From the NCBI RefSeq assembly GCF_025244865.1, contig NZ_CP104272.1, positions 3,410,001 through 3,474,000 of the forward strand: a DNA stretch of 64,000 nt, read 5' to 3'. The stretch comes from Arthrobacter sp. zg-Y1110. GTDB lineage: Bacteria > Actinomycetota > Actinomycetes > Actinomycetales > Micrococcaceae. Position numbers and translations under genes: made by a program. This document shows, one piece after another, positions 9,309 to 18,653 of this stretch. The notes under the pieces are model-generated. The model made no database searches, was not told the origin of the DNA, and saw nothing but the letters and a program-made list of their open reading frames with translations. Numbering within the stretch: position 1 is the first letter of the stretch; each line of letters opens with the position of its first letter.

Positions 9309-9321
9309 GGCAGACTCTGCC
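9309..9321. promoter_or_regulatory. Putative TetR operator
   Basis: GGCAGA-C-TCTGCC is a perfect inverted repeat with a single central base, 30 bases before the FAD oxidoreductase start. A further half site TCTGC lies at 9297-9301. Position and symmetry fit an operator for the divergent TetR protein. Confidence 0.5.
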
Positions 9322-9350
9322 GGAATTGAGGTCCCGACAAGGAGGTCGTT

Positions 9351-11024
9351 ATGCCCGAAGTGCAGCAGTTCGATGTGATCGTAGTGGGGTACGGAGATGC
9401 AGGTGCGGCAGCAGCCATTGAGGCAGCCGACAACGGAGCACGGGTGCTGGTGTTGGATCGGTCTTACGGCGGCGGAGCGAGCGCCCTGTCCGGAGGCGTC
9501 GTCTATGCAGGTGGCGGCACCCGGCAGCAACGCGAGGCCGGCTATGAAGACACCGTCGAGAACCTCTACAACTACCTGCGGCAGGAGGCGGGAAACAGCG
9601 TTGATGACTCAACGCTTCGCCGCTTCTGCGCCCAGAGCCCGGGGACAATCACCTGGCTGGAGCAGCAGGGAGCGGTCTTCGGAAGCAGCGTTCCGTCCTA
9701 CAAGACGTCGTACCCCACTGACCAGCACTACCTGTATTTTTCCGGCAACGAGAAGGCCTATCCGTACAACCTCACTGCCGAACCCGCACCGCGTGGACAC
9801 CGCGCCGTTGCCAAGGGGCTGGCTTCAGGCAAGGTGCTGTGGTCAGCCCTCGCTGCCGCCGCCCGGCGGAAGGGGGTGGTTTTTGTTCCATTGGCCCAAG
9901 TGAGTGACCTGATCGTGGAGGACGGAAGCGTGGTGGGGGTGCGGTATCGCGTACTCGGGCAGGACCATGCCAATGCGGCGGAACACGCACGGCTGACCCG
10001 GCTCACGGGGAAGCTGGGCAATTGGGCTCCCGGTCTGGTGAAAGGACCGGTGGCGAAGATCAAGAGCCTGTGGGAAAGCGGCGCCGAAGAGAAGGAAGCC
10101 CGCGCGTCAGCAGTGGTTCTGGCTGCTGGAGGCTTCATCTACAACCAGGAATGGGTCCAGCGTTATGCCCCGGAATTCACCGGGATTTCCCCGTTGGGGA
10201 CACCGGCGGATGATGGTTCGGGAATCCAGCTCGGCATGCATGCGGGCGGAGCCACGGCCAAGATGGGCAACGTGACGGCCTGGCGGTTCCTCTCCCCGCC
10301 GAGCGCCTTCATAGAAGGAGTTACCGTGGGGCTGAACGGCCGCCGGATCAAGAACGAGGATCTCTACGGGGCCACCCACGGCAACGTGCTGATGCGGGAG
10401 TTCGGCGGCAAGGGCTGGGCCGTCTATGACTCGGTGAGTTGGAAGAAGGCGCGCGGCCAGGTCTGGTCCCAGACCCAGATTTTCCAAAAGCTACAGGTCG
10501 CCTTCCTTCTGACCGTTGGCCACAAGAAAGCGGGTACCCTCGCGGAGCTGGCGATGAAAATCGGTGTTGATGCCTCAGGTCTGCAGCAAACCGTAGAGGC
10601 CTACAACCAAGGTATTGCCAGCGGCGCCGGCGATCCCGCCCATAAAGCTCCTGAACTGTCCGTTCCCGTAGGCAAGGCTCCCTTCTATGCCTACAACATT
10701 TCCGTTGATGCCTCGCCGTTCTATCCGATTCCGGGCCTCACGCTGGGCGGACTGGTGGTGGACGGGGAGTCCGGGCTGGTGAAACGGCAGGACGGCACGC
10801 TTATCCCTGGCCTCTATGCCGCTGGCCGCAACGCTGTCGGCGTCTGTTCCAACAGTTACGTCAGCGGACTATCGCTCGCAGACTGCATTTTCAGCGGCCG
10901 CCGTGCCGGACAGCACGCTGCCGCGCGGCTAAAGGCCGCACGGGCAGAAGACGCGGCTTCCGGACGGGAAGACCTGCAAGGAGGCCAGATCCTCACGGAC
11001 ACGGCGGATGAATCGATGGCCTAG
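9351..11024 (+). CDS. FAD-dependent oxidoreductase, fumarate reductase/ketosteroid dehydrogenase superfamily
   Basis: A 557-residue flavoprotein. The dinucleotide site is VVGYGDAGAAAAIEA near residue 11, followed by GGGASALSGGVVYAGGG near 47-62. A C-terminal block PGLYAAGRNAVGVCSNSYVSG resembles the FAD/substrate region of fumarate reductase and 3-ketosteroid delta-1-dehydrogenase. GGAGG lies seven bases before the ATG. It is alone on its strand, under probable control of the divergent TetR. The family covers alpha,beta-dehydrogenation or its reverse; the substrate, perhaps a steroid or other cyclic ketone, is inference. Confidence 0.82.
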   Translation: MPEVQQFDVIVVGYGDAGAAAAIEAADNGARVLVLDRSYGGGASALSGGVVYAGGGTRQQREAGYEDTVENLYNYLRQEAGNSVDDSTLRRFCAQSPGTITWLEQQGAVFGSSVPSYKTSYPTDQHYLYFSGNEKAYPYNLTAEPAPRGHRAVAKGLASGKVLWSALAAAARRKGVVFVPLAQVSDLIVEDGSVVGVRYRVLGQDHANAAEHARLTRLTGKLGNWAPGLVKGPVAKIKSLWESGAEEKEARASAVVLAAGGFIYNQEWVQRYAPEFTGISPLGTPADDGSGIQLGMHAGGATAKMGNVTAWRFLSPPSAFIEGVTVGLNGRRIKNEDLYGATHGNVLMREFGGKGWAVYDSVSWKKARGQVWSQTQIFQKLQVAFLLTVGHKKAGTLAELAMKIGVDASGLQQTVEAYNQGIASGAGDPAHKAPELSVPVGKAPFYAYNISVDASPFYPIPGLTLGGLVVDGESGLVKRQDGTLIPGLYAAGRNAVGVCSNSYVSGLSLADCIFSGRRAGQHAAARLKAARAEDAASGREDLQGGQILTDTADESMA

Positions 11025-11290
11025 CCTGCTGGTTGGCGGGGCACGGCGTCGAGGAACCCGCCGCTGTCGTCGGCCCCGTCCGTTTCACTGGCCTCCCAGC
11101 GCAGCAGGTCACCGGGCTGGCAGTCCAGGACCTCGCACAACGACGCCAGGGTGGTGAACCGCACCGCCTTGGCGCGGCCGTTCTTCAGCACGGCCAGGTT
11201 CGCCGGGGTGATGCCGATCCGTTCGGCCAACACACCGACGGGCATTTTGCGCTTGGCCAGCATCACGTCGATGTCCACAATGATCGGCAT
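11021..11290 (-). CDS. XRE-family small regulator (YozG-like)
   Basis: An 89-residue protein made almost wholly of one Cro/C1 helix-turn-helix: KRKMPVGVLAERIGITPANLA then LKNGRAKAVRFTTLASLCEVL. It is coupled to the upstream DUF2975 gene, with its ATG sharing bases with that gene's TGA. The XRE plus DUF2975 pair recurs in Gram-positive bacteria. Its stop overlaps the stop of the convergent FAD oxidoreductase. Confidence 0.85.
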   Translation of the reverse strand: MPIIVDIDVMLAKRKMPVGVLAERIGITPANLAVLKNGRAKAVRFTTLASLCEVLDCQPGDLLRWEASETDGADDSGGFLDAVPRQPAG

Positions 11291-11784
11291 CAGATCACCC
11301 CGCCGAGTTCGGCGCGCAGGTGGCTGGCTTCCGCCGCGGTATCGACGGCGGAGGCCAGCAGCGCCCGCATCACCAGCACCAGCAGGGCGCCGGCCGCCAC
11401 GGTCACCCCCATACCGCCAATCAGCAGGACGGTGCCGGGGGCCGCCTCTTCTCCCGGTGCCAGCACGGCCCCCAGGGCAAAGAGCAGTAGCGCTGCTGCC
11501 GACAGCGCACCAATCACCACATCCACGTAACGGAAGGCCGCAGAGGAAAACACTGTTCCCCGCCGGACCATGGTCAGCAGGCGCCAGACGCAGACCAGGC
11601 AGACCTGGAAGGCGAGGACCCCCAGCACCACAATCACCAGGACCGGCACACGGACGGCTTCGGCTCCCGCCTCGGCCAGATCGACGCCGAACAGCGGCAC
11701 CAGCACGGCCTGCACAAACAGGGTGCCGAGGAACACCAGCACCAGCACGATCCGCAACGCCAGGATGGTTGCTTTTCCCATCAT
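11290..11784 (-). CDS. DUF2975 domain membrane protein
   Basis: A 164-residue protein with four predicted membrane helices, roughly residues 8-30, 45-68, 88-108 and 118-142. The layout and the downstream XRE partner match the DUF2975 family. The function is unknown; the pair may be a membrane sensor with a DNA-binding output, but this is inference. A Met codon is available at each of the first two positions; I keep the outer one, which has GGAGAG just upstream. Confidence 0.82.
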   Translation of the reverse strand: MMGKATILALRIVLVLVFLGTLFVQAVLVPLFGVDLAEAGAEAVRVPVLVIVVLGVLAFQVCLVCVWRLLTMVRRGTVFSSAAFRYVDVVIGALSAAALLLFALGAVLAPGEEAAPGTVLLIGGMGVTVAAGALLVLVMRALLASAVDTAAEASHLRAELGGVI

Positions 11785-11805
11785 GCTCTCCCTACGGGAT
11801 CACTT

Positions 11806-11839
11806 CGATTGAAGGACAATCAATACTTATCGACAATCG
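11806..11839. promoter_or_regulatory. Repeats upstream of the DUF2975/XRE pair
   Basis: GACAATC occurs at 11815-11821 and again at 11832-11838, 17 bases apart, and CGATTG (11806-11811) is inverted to CAATCG (11834-11839). They lie 20-55 bases before the DUF2975 start. They could be operator half sites for the small XRE protein. Confidence 0.3.
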
Positions 11840-11900
11840 AGAGGTCCCGCAAGGGGTCCCGGTAACCAGGTGTACTTACCGGAGAAATTGACTGAGTGGC

Positions 11901-12599
11901 TCAGTCGCCCCGGCCGTGCACCGGCCTGGCGTTCGCCGGAGGTTCTCCGACCTCGTGGACGGTATGGCTGCCGCAAGCCGTCTTGGTTACGCTGGCCCGC
12001 TCGATGCGCGACACGGTGAACCATCGCATTGCGTTGCGTAGTCGGCACCACCCAACGAGGTACCACTGGCCGTTCGTGGAGGCGAACAGCACGGGTTCGA
12101 CGTCGCGGGTGGTCGTGGTCCCGTCTTTCGCTGCGTAGCGAATGCGGATTACCCGCTGCTCGGCCATCGCCTCCTCCAGTGCCGACCTGATTGTGCGCGA
12201 AGAAGGAGGAACCGCGTTGATCCAGACGCGGCCGGCCAGCTCGTCGGCTCTTGCCCGGGTTCCGGGATCGAGGACGTCCAGGATCTTCTGGATCCCGGCG
12301 GCTGCCAGATCGGCGTAGGGGGCATCGGGTGCAGCGGACACGGCCGCCAGGAGCGCCACGGCCTGCGCCGGGGTCAGGCTGACGGGCGGCAGGGACGCGC
12401 CTACGGCCAATCCGTAGCCACCGCCCGGACCCGGGCGCGACCATACGGGCGCGCCGCTGTTCCCGAGCGCAGCGAGGTCTCGCTTGACTGTGCGCACGGA
12501 CACGCCGAACTCTCTGGCCAGCCGCTCGGCGGAGCACCCCCGCGACCCGTTGCGGCGCAGCATCTCGGACAGGGCATGGAGCCGTTCTGCTCGCTTCAC
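11901..12599 (-). CDS. WYL-domain transcriptional regulator
   Basis: A 232-residue protein. Residues 5-55 form an HTH_11/DeoR-type winged helix (CSAERLAREFGVSVRTVKRDLAAL). Residues 135-225 form a WYL domain, with NGQWYLVGWCRLRNAMRWF holding the WYL triad and IRYAAKDG before it. WYL regulators bind nucleotide-like or other small ligands. It is divergent from the alpha/beta hydrolase at 12673 across 73 bases and probably controls it. Confidence 0.9.
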   Translation of the reverse strand: MKRAERLHALSEMLRRNGSRGCSAERLAREFGVSVRTVKRDLAALGNSGAPVWSRPGPGGGYGLAVGASLPPVSLTPAQAVALLAAVSAAPDAPYADLAAAGIQKILDVLDPGTRARADELAGRVWINAVPPSSRTIRSALEEAMAEQRVIRIRYAAKDGTTTTRDVEPVLFASTNGQWYLVGWCRLRNAMRWFTVSRIERASVTKTACGSHTVHEVGEPPANARPVHGRGD

Positions 12600-12672
12600 C
12601 GTTCAGCCCGGATCAAATTCATGCCACAAATAGTGACATACACCTGCCCATTGCGCCTACGAAGGTAGGGAT

Positions 12673-13404
12673 ATGACAACTATTACGAGCAGTCCCACCA
12701 TCATCCTCATCGCCGGCCACTGGCTGGGCGCGTGGGCGTGGGATGAAGTCCTTGAACACCTGAACACCGGCCACTCGCGTGTAATCGCGATGACCTTGCC
12801 CGGCCTCGATGAGGACGATCCTAAGCGCGCGGTGAAGACTCTCGACGATCAGGCCGCAGCGGTCCTGGAGGTCCTCGCCGGCCTTGGGCCGGATCAGCCC
12901 GCGACCATCGTCGCCCACAGCGGCGCGAACGCCCCCGTCAGCCTTGTCCTTGACCGGCACCCTGAGCTTGTTGGCAGGGTGGTGTGGGTCGACTCCGGCC
13001 CTGCGGCGGCGGGAAGCGTCTTCGCCCCGGACCTCCCGGAGGAGGTGGAGGAGCTTCCGGTGCCGCCCCTCGACGTCCTGGCACAGCAGGCGAGCCTTGA
13101 AGGCCTGAGCACAGAGGTCCTCGAGCGTTTTCGGGCCCGGGCCGTCCCCGAGCCCGGCCCCGTCCTTCGCCAGCCCGTCGAGCTCACGAACGATGCCCGC
13201 CGCAAGGTCCGGACCACCCTGGTGTGCTGCTCGATCCCGAGCGCGCAGGTGCTGGAGCTGGCCCGCTCAGGCCATGCCGTGTTTGCCGAAGTCGCGAACA
13301 TTGAGCACCTCGACGTCATTGACCTCCCGACGGGCCATTGGCCGATGTGGAGCCGCCCCCGCGACCTCGCCGAGGTCATCCAGTCAGCGGCTCGAACCAA
13401 CTAG
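12673..13404 (+). CDS. Alpha/beta hydrolase
   Basis: A 243-residue hydrolase. The oxyanion segment is LIAGHWLGAWAWD (residues 12-24). The nucleophile is Ser83 in the elbow AHSGAN, and the likely catalytic His sits in LPTGHWPMWSRP near the end. The small size and the GHW start resemble salicylate-esterase/hydroxynitrile-lyase-like members. It is divergent from the WYL regulator, and its TAG overlaps the stop of the convergent CU044_5270 gene. Substrate unknown. Confidence 0.85.
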   Translation: MTTITSSPTIILIAGHWLGAWAWDEVLEHLNTGHSRVIAMTLPGLDEDDPKRAVKTLDDQAAAVLEVLAGLGPDQPATIVAHSGANAPVSLVLDRHPELVGRVVWVDSGPAAAGSVFAPDLPEEVEELPVPPLDVLAQQASLEGLSTEVLERFRARAVPEPGPVLRQPVELTNDARRKVRTTLVCCSIPSAQVLELARSGHAVFAEVANIEHLDVIDLPTGHWPMWSRPRDLAEVIQSAARTN

Positions 13405-14468
13405 GGCGCCGAATCCACCACGGAGGTGGTGACGGCGGTCCAGCTGACGGCTGTCCCGGCAGGGATGCTGCCCTGGTCCTCGAGCAGGATTTCCCGTTCG
13501 CCAATCAGTTGGCCGGTGGAAGGATCGATGATCAGCTCCTTCCGGGCCTTATACCCGGGGGTCTCCATCCCCAAGGAGATGCCTGTCCGGCCGTCCAGGG
13601 CGGCTTCCCGATCCATCACGGTGACCCCCGGAATCAGCGCCGCCGCCTGATACAGCGCTGCTCGCAGGTCAGCCGGAATGACACCGGTGCTCAACGTATC
13701 CGCGATGGTGCGGAAGGCTTCCTTGTGGGGCGCATCCCCCTTTCCCTTGGCGCGCTGGTAGTCGTAAACCACCTCCAGCAGTTCCTTCGGGTCGCGGGGA
13801 GCCGTGGCGATGACTTCCTCCAGCGGCCGGGCGTTCAGGGTAAGCCGCGGAGTGTCGTCATAAAACCGGCCACCGTCGGCCCGCATGGGCTGTTCCTGGA
13901 TCGGCAAGCCCGCCACCACCCGCCCGGGAATCTTTTCTTCTGCCGCCATCCGCTCGGCCTCCCGGCGGGAGGCCTCGTCGAAGAACTGCACGGGTTCGCT
14001 GGGCTCCTGGTTCCAGACCCATTCCCCGTTCCGGTCGGCTGGCACATACAACTGGCTGTCCTGGCTGACCAGCCAGGTAAAGTCACCGGCCTCGGTGTAC
14101 TTGCCGTAGGAGTACACGGCTTTGGTGTCGATGACCAGGTACTGCCCGGGACCCAGCATCGGGTCGGAGCTGGTGATGGTGGCCGCTGCGGCACTGTCCA
14201 GCACCTCGGCGGCCTCCGCCGTCGCCCCGGACCGTTCGCCCGAGCCCACAACATCCACTGCTACGAGCGCCGCAATCAGCGCTGCCGCTGCGGAGACCGC
14301 GAGAATCGAGCGTCGCCAAGGCCTGCGAGGGTGCAGCACCGGTGCCGTTTCGGGCATGGATTCCTCCGCCGCCCGTTGCATCAGTTTCTCCCGCCCGGCG
14401 GCCAGGACAGCCGGGGGGACGGTTCCGGTGGTCTTACGCGTGGTGCGGAGCAGGTGCAGTTCGTCCAT
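13401..14468 (-). CDS. CU044_5270-type membrane-anchored protein, likely partner of the ECF sigma factor
   Basis: A 355-residue protein with a cytoplasmic stretch of about 53 residues, one membrane helix (about 54-74) and a large outer domain. It follows an ECF sigma gene and overlaps it by 35 bases, the usual place of an anti-sigma or regulatory partner. I use the ATG giving MDELHLL because longer in-frame starts run deeper into the sigma gene. The outer domain has no catalytic motif I recognise. An anti-sigma role is inference from context. Confidence 0.75.
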   Translation of the reverse strand: MDELHLLRTTRKTTGTVPPAVLAAGREKLMQRAAEESMPETAPVLHPRRPWRRSILAVSAAAALIAALVAVDVVGSGERSGATAEAAEVLDSAAAATITSSDPMLGPGQYLVIDTKAVYSYGKYTEAGDFTWLVSQDSQLYVPADRNGEWVWNQEPSEPVQFFDEASRREAERMAAEEKIPGRVVAGLPIQEQPMRADGGRFYDDTPRLTLNARPLEEVIATAPRDPKELLEVVYDYQRAKGKGDAPHKEAFRTIADTLSTGVIPADLRAALYQAAALIPGVTVMDREAALDGRTGISLGMETPGYKARKELIIDPSTGQLIGEREILLEDQGSIPAGTAVSWTAVTTSVVDSAP

Positions 14469-15030
14469 GATCACTGTCCATTTCGTCGAAAAGGGCAAAG
14501 CCGAGGTCGGCCCGGAGCTTGCGCCGGGCACGGTTGATGCGGGAGCGGACGGTGCCGATAGGCACGCCGGTGGCGGTGGCGATTCCGTCGTAGGTCAGGT
14601 CCGCCCAGGCGTAGAGGAGGATGGCTTCCCGGTCGATCGGTGCCAGCCCCTGCAGTGCGGCGCCGATCCGGGACCGGTCGCCGTCGGCATCCACTTTCGC
14701 GTCCACCGCATCGAGCCCGTCCGCGGAATGTCCGCGGCCGCCGTTGCGGGCCAAGGCACGCAGCATCCGCGCTTCGGCCCGGTGGTGCCGGCGCAGCAGA
14801 TTCGTGGCGATGCCGAAGAGCCAGGGCCGCACCGCCTCTGCCGGCCCCTCGAAGCCGGCCCGGCGTTCGAAGGCGACCAGGAAGGTTTCCGCCATCACGT
14901 CTTCGGCGGCAAAGTCGCCGGCACGGCGCGCCGCGTACCGGTAGATGTCCGGCGCGTGCCGGTCATAGAGTTCCCCGAATATGGCGGGGCCGCTACGTGA
15001 CCGCTCCACAATCTCTTTGTCTGTGTTCAC
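14434..15030 (-). CDS. RNA polymerase sigma factor, ECF/sigma-70 family
   Basis: A 198-residue sigma factor. Region 2 covers about residues 15-85 (LYDRHAPDIYRYAARRAGD through WLFGIATNLLRRH). Region 4 covers about 125-180, with LTYDGIATATGVPIGTVRS as its helix-turn-helix. The start is GTG. It is the first gene of a two-gene unit with the membrane-anchored protein downstream, a common layout in which membrane stress releases the sigma factor. No clear self-promoter was identified. Confidence 0.9.
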   Translation of the reverse strand: MNTDKEIVERSRSGPAIFGELYDRHAPDIYRYAARRAGDFAAEDVMAETFLVAFERRAGFEGPAEAVRPWLFGIATNLLRRHHRAEARMLRALARNGGRGHSADGLDAVDAKVDADGDRSRIGAALQGLAPIDREAILLYAWADLTYDGIATATGVPIGTVRSRINRARRKLRADLGFALFDEMDSDHGRTAPAPHHA

Positions 15031-15121
15031 ACCTTGTAATGCCCGCTCACCGCAAATGGTTCACGGTTCCCCCGTTTTTCTTTTCGGCTTTCCCCTGTTT
15101 CAGCGACGAGCACATTAAACG

Positions 15122-15169
15122 ACGACGGCGCCGCCCGGACTCGCAGGGAGTCCGGCGCGGCGCCGTCGT
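15122..15169 (-). terminator. Strong hairpin terminator after gap
   Basis: ACGACGGCGCC (15122-15132) pairs with GGCGCCGTCGT (15159-15169), and CGGACTC (15136-15142) with GAGTCCG (15148-15154), with a small internal bulge and a 5-base loop. It starts 14 bases after the gap stop and is followed on the minus strand by GTTTAAT. Confidence 0.8.
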
Positions 15170-15182
15170 GCGTTGTTGCTTA

Positions 15183-16241
<1,059 letters not shown>

Positions 16242-16242
16242 C

Positions 16243-16248
16243 TATAAT
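16243..16248 (+). promoter_or_regulatory. -10 box for the ROK regulator gene
   Basis: TATAAT, an exact -10 consensus, is 38 bases before the ROK ATG and overlaps the gap -10 box on the other strand. Its -35 position falls inside the palindrome and is not a good hexamer. Confidence 0.5.
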
Positions 16249-16275
16249 TATGCTGTTATTACCGCCACACGTCAA
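16247..16275 (-). promoter_or_regulatory. Sigma-70-type promoter for gap
   Basis: On the minus strand TTGACG (16275-16270) is followed after 17 bases by CATAAT (16252-16247), close to consensus with ideal spacing. Transcription would begin near 16240, about 50 bases before the gap start. Confidence 0.7.
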
Positions 16276-16286
16276 AGGGCACTTCC

Positions 16287-17492
16287 ATGGACGCCTCAGC
16301 AAACACTCCGCAGCTACTGCGCCGCACCAACCTGCGCGCGGTGCTGGAGGTGCTCCGTGCTGCCCCCTCCGCCACGGGCACCGACCTGATCAACGCCACC
16401 GGCCTGACCCGCGCCACCGTCATTGCCGTGTGTGACGATCTGATTGCCCGCGGCTGGGCGAGGGAAACGGTTTCCCCGCGCATCGATCGGCAGAAAGGCC
16501 GGCCCGCCCGCCGGTTCGAATTCAATGAAAGTGCCGGCTATGTCCTGGGGCTCGACGTCGGCATCGCCACCGTCCGGGTGCTGGTCGCCGACCTCGCGGG
16601 CGCCGTCGTCGGAGAATCGGAGGCCCGGTTCCCGCGCCACGGCGGAGAACCGGACCAACGACGGCGCGTGGTCACCGAGGCCGTCGATGCCGCCTTGCAG
16701 GATGCAGGGATTTCCTCGTCGGCCGTGCTGTGCGCGGGGATGGGCATCGCCGCGCAGGTAACCGGCGCCGGCGACGTCGCCCCGGGCCAGGAGGTGGCGC
16801 CGATGTTCGATCTCGGACTGAGCTCCACCTTCAGCGATTCCCGGGGCTGGCCGCTGCTCGTGGAAAACGATGCCAAGCTCGCGGCATTGGCAGAACGCTG
16901 GCGCGGGGTCGGTGCGGGCGAAAACAACCTGGCGGTGATCCTGGCCGGCGAGCGCCTCGGCAGCGGCATCATCGAGTCCGGCCGCCTGCTGCACGGCGCG
17001 TCCGGCGGCACCGGCGCCATGGGTGCGCTGGATCTGGTGGAAGGGGTGGGCAACGAGGACGGCATCGCCAAGCTCGCCCGCCTTTGGGGCAGCGCCGCCC
17101 TGAAGGAAGGACACAACGGCCGGATCCGCGAACTCGTGGGACCGGACACCAACCGCGCCTCGGCCCGGCTGGTGTTCGAAGCGGCCGAGGCAGGGGACCC
17201 GGTTGCCGAAGAAATCCTGGACCGGATTGCCCGGCGGATGGCCCGGGTGCTGGCACTGGTGTCCTCGTTCTTCGATCCGCGGCTGATCGTGATCGGCGGC
17301 GCGGTGGCGGCGTCGGCCACTGCCCTGCTGCCCGCCATGACGCGTGAGCTGGACCGGTACGTGGTGACACCGCCCCGGGTCGCCGTCTCGAACCTGGGCA
17401 CCATGCTGGTTCCCACGGGTGCGGTGCGCCTGGCCCTGGACTACGTGGAGACCCACCTCCTGGACCTGGTGCCCGAGCCGCGCCGGGAGTAG
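16287..17492 (+). CDS. ROK family transcriptional regulator
   Basis: A 401-residue protein. Residues 10-70 form a winged helix (NLRAVLEVLRAAPSATGTDL, then TRATVIAVCDDL). The rest is a ROK domain with LGLDVGIATVRVLVADL as the first nucleotide-binding strand and LLHGASGGTGAMG in the sugar region. The zinc motif CxCGxxGC and the EHG of ROK kinases are absent, so it should act as a sugar-sensing repressor rather than a kinase. RBS AAAGGG precedes the ATG. The palindrome it shares with gap suggests control of gap and of itself. Confidence 0.88.
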   Translation: MDASANTPQLLRRTNLRAVLEVLRAAPSATGTDLINATGLTRATVIAVCDDLIARGWARETVSPRIDRQKGRPARRFEFNESAGYVLGLDVGIATVRVLVADLAGAVVGESEARFPRHGGEPDQRRRVVTEAVDAALQDAGISSSAVLCAGMGIAAQVTGAGDVAPGQEVAPMFDLGLSSTFSDSRGWPLLVENDAKLAALAERWRGVGAGENNLAVILAGERLGSGIIESGRLLHGASGGTGAMGALDLVEGVGNEDGIAKLARLWGSAALKEGHNGRIRELVGPDTNRASARLVFEAAEAGDPVAEEILDRIARRMARVLALVSSFFDPRLIVIGGAVAASATALLPAMTRELDRYVVTPPRVAVSNLGTMLVPTGAVRLALDYVETHLLDLVPEPRRE

Positions 17493-17502
17493 TCCCGGAG
17501 AC

Positions 17503-17913
17503 CTACCGCAGTTCCTGGATCCGCAGCTGATTGCCGGCCGGGTCCCGCAGCGCGCAGTCCCGGGCGCCCCAATCCTGTTGCATGGGCTCCTGGACCACCT
17601 CCGCTCCTCCGGCGACGGCGCGCTCGAATGCCGCGTCCAGATCGGCCGTCGCCAGCAGCATCCCGGCATAGGTGCCCTTGGCCATCATTTCCTCGATGGT
17701 CCTGCGCTCGGCGTCAGTGACTCCCGGGTCCGCTGCGGGCGGTTCCAGCACAATGGAGGTTCCCGGCTGGTCCGGCGGACCTACCGTGATCCAGCGCATG
17801 TCGCCGTAGCCGACGTCGTTGCGGACCTCGAAGCCCAGCACGTCGCGGTAGAACGCCAGCGAAGCATCGGGGTCCGTTTGGGGAAGAAATACAGCATTGA
17901 TGGAGATGTCCAT
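17503..17913 (-). CDS. VOC family protein (glyoxalase/bleomycin-resistance fold)
   Basis: A 136-residue VOC protein: NAVFLPQTDPDASLAFYRDV at the start and DCALRDPAGNQLRIQEL at the end are the classic paired beta-alpha repeats. The family includes metal-dependent lyases, dioxygenases and binding proteins; the substrate cannot be told. It lies five bases after the AraC-type gene, forming a common AraC/VOC pair. I start it at the ATG giving MDISINAV; earlier in-frame codons are inside the AraC gene. Confidence 0.87.
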   Translation of the reverse strand: MDISINAVFLPQTDPDASLAFYRDVLGFEVRNDVGYGDMRWITVGPPDQPGTSIVLEPPAADPGVTDAERRTIEEMMAKGTYAGMLLATADLDAAFERAVAGGAEVVQEPMQQDWGARDCALRDPAGNQLRIQELR

Positions 17914-17918
17914 CGGGC

Positions 17919-18401
17919 TCACCCTCTCTGGGGCGGCGAAAACCGCCCTTTCCTGATCGGTCTTTGCACAGTGCGCCTCACGCACCCCGGCAGGTCCAGT
18001 TCCTGCTGTGCAGCCAGCCTTCGATAGGTTCCCGGCGGGACCCCCACCAGCTCGGTAAACCGCGTGCTGAAGGTACCCAGCGAGGAGCACCCCACGGCGA
18101 AGCACACGTCAGTGACACTCCTGGTGCTGCAGCGCAGCAGGGTCATGGCCCGTTCAATGCGCCGGGTCATGAGATACGAATACGGCGACTCCCCGTACGC
18201 CAGGCGGAACTGCCGGCTGAGGTGTCCGGCGGACATAAAAACTCCGCGGGCGAGTGCTTCAACGTCCAGCGGTTTGGCATACTCGCGGTCGATCCGGTCC
18301 CGTACCCCACGCAGTCGGGCCAGGTCGGCGAGCCGGCGGGAGTTCTCCAACGCCCGGCCGGATCCTCCGTCCTTGTCCACGGCTGCTGATACGACACTCA
18401 T
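17919..18401 (-). CDS. AraC family regulator
   Basis: A 160-residue, short AraC protein that consists mainly of the DNA-binding domain. The two helix-turn-helix units are LDVEALARGVFMSAGHLSRQF and VTDVCFAVGCSSLGTFSTRFTEL, ending VGVPPGTYRR. No separate ligand-binding cupin domain is present. It is co-directional with the VOC gene directly downstream and probably controls it. Confidence 0.9.
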   Translation of the reverse strand: MSVVSAAVDKDGGSGRALENSRRLADLARLRGVRDRIDREYAKPLDVEALARGVFMSAGHLSRQFRLAYGESPYSYLMTRRIERAMTLLRCSTRSVTDVCFAVGCSSLGTFSTRFTELVGVPPGTYRRLAAQQELDLPGCVRRTVQRPIRKGRFSPPQRG

Positions 18402-18612
18402 CGCGCTTTCCCTGCTGCTGTCCTGTCCGGTGTTTCCTCACGCTACCGACGGGCGGACGGAACGCGCTTCTTGATTCCTGATCGGTTTGTCCACCGGCCT
18501 TTTTGCCATGGTTCCACTCCAGCGAGCGGCAGGATACCGAAAACCGCACGTTGGTTCCCCAAGAGCCCAAGCGCACTGCTTCGGTGTGGCTGTTCGGTTG
18601 CTCCACGCGCAA

Positions 18613-18642
18613 AAGGGCCGGGTGCCTCTGCACCCGGCCCTT
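18613..18642 (-). terminator. Hairpin terminator after the acidic protein gene
   Basis: AAGGGCCGGGTGC (18613-18625) and GCACCCGGCCCTT (18630-18642) form a perfect 13-bp stem with a 4-base loop. TTTT follows on the minus strand, just past the stop of the gene at 18654. Confidence 0.8.
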
Positions 18643-18653
18643 ATGGCTGTGAA

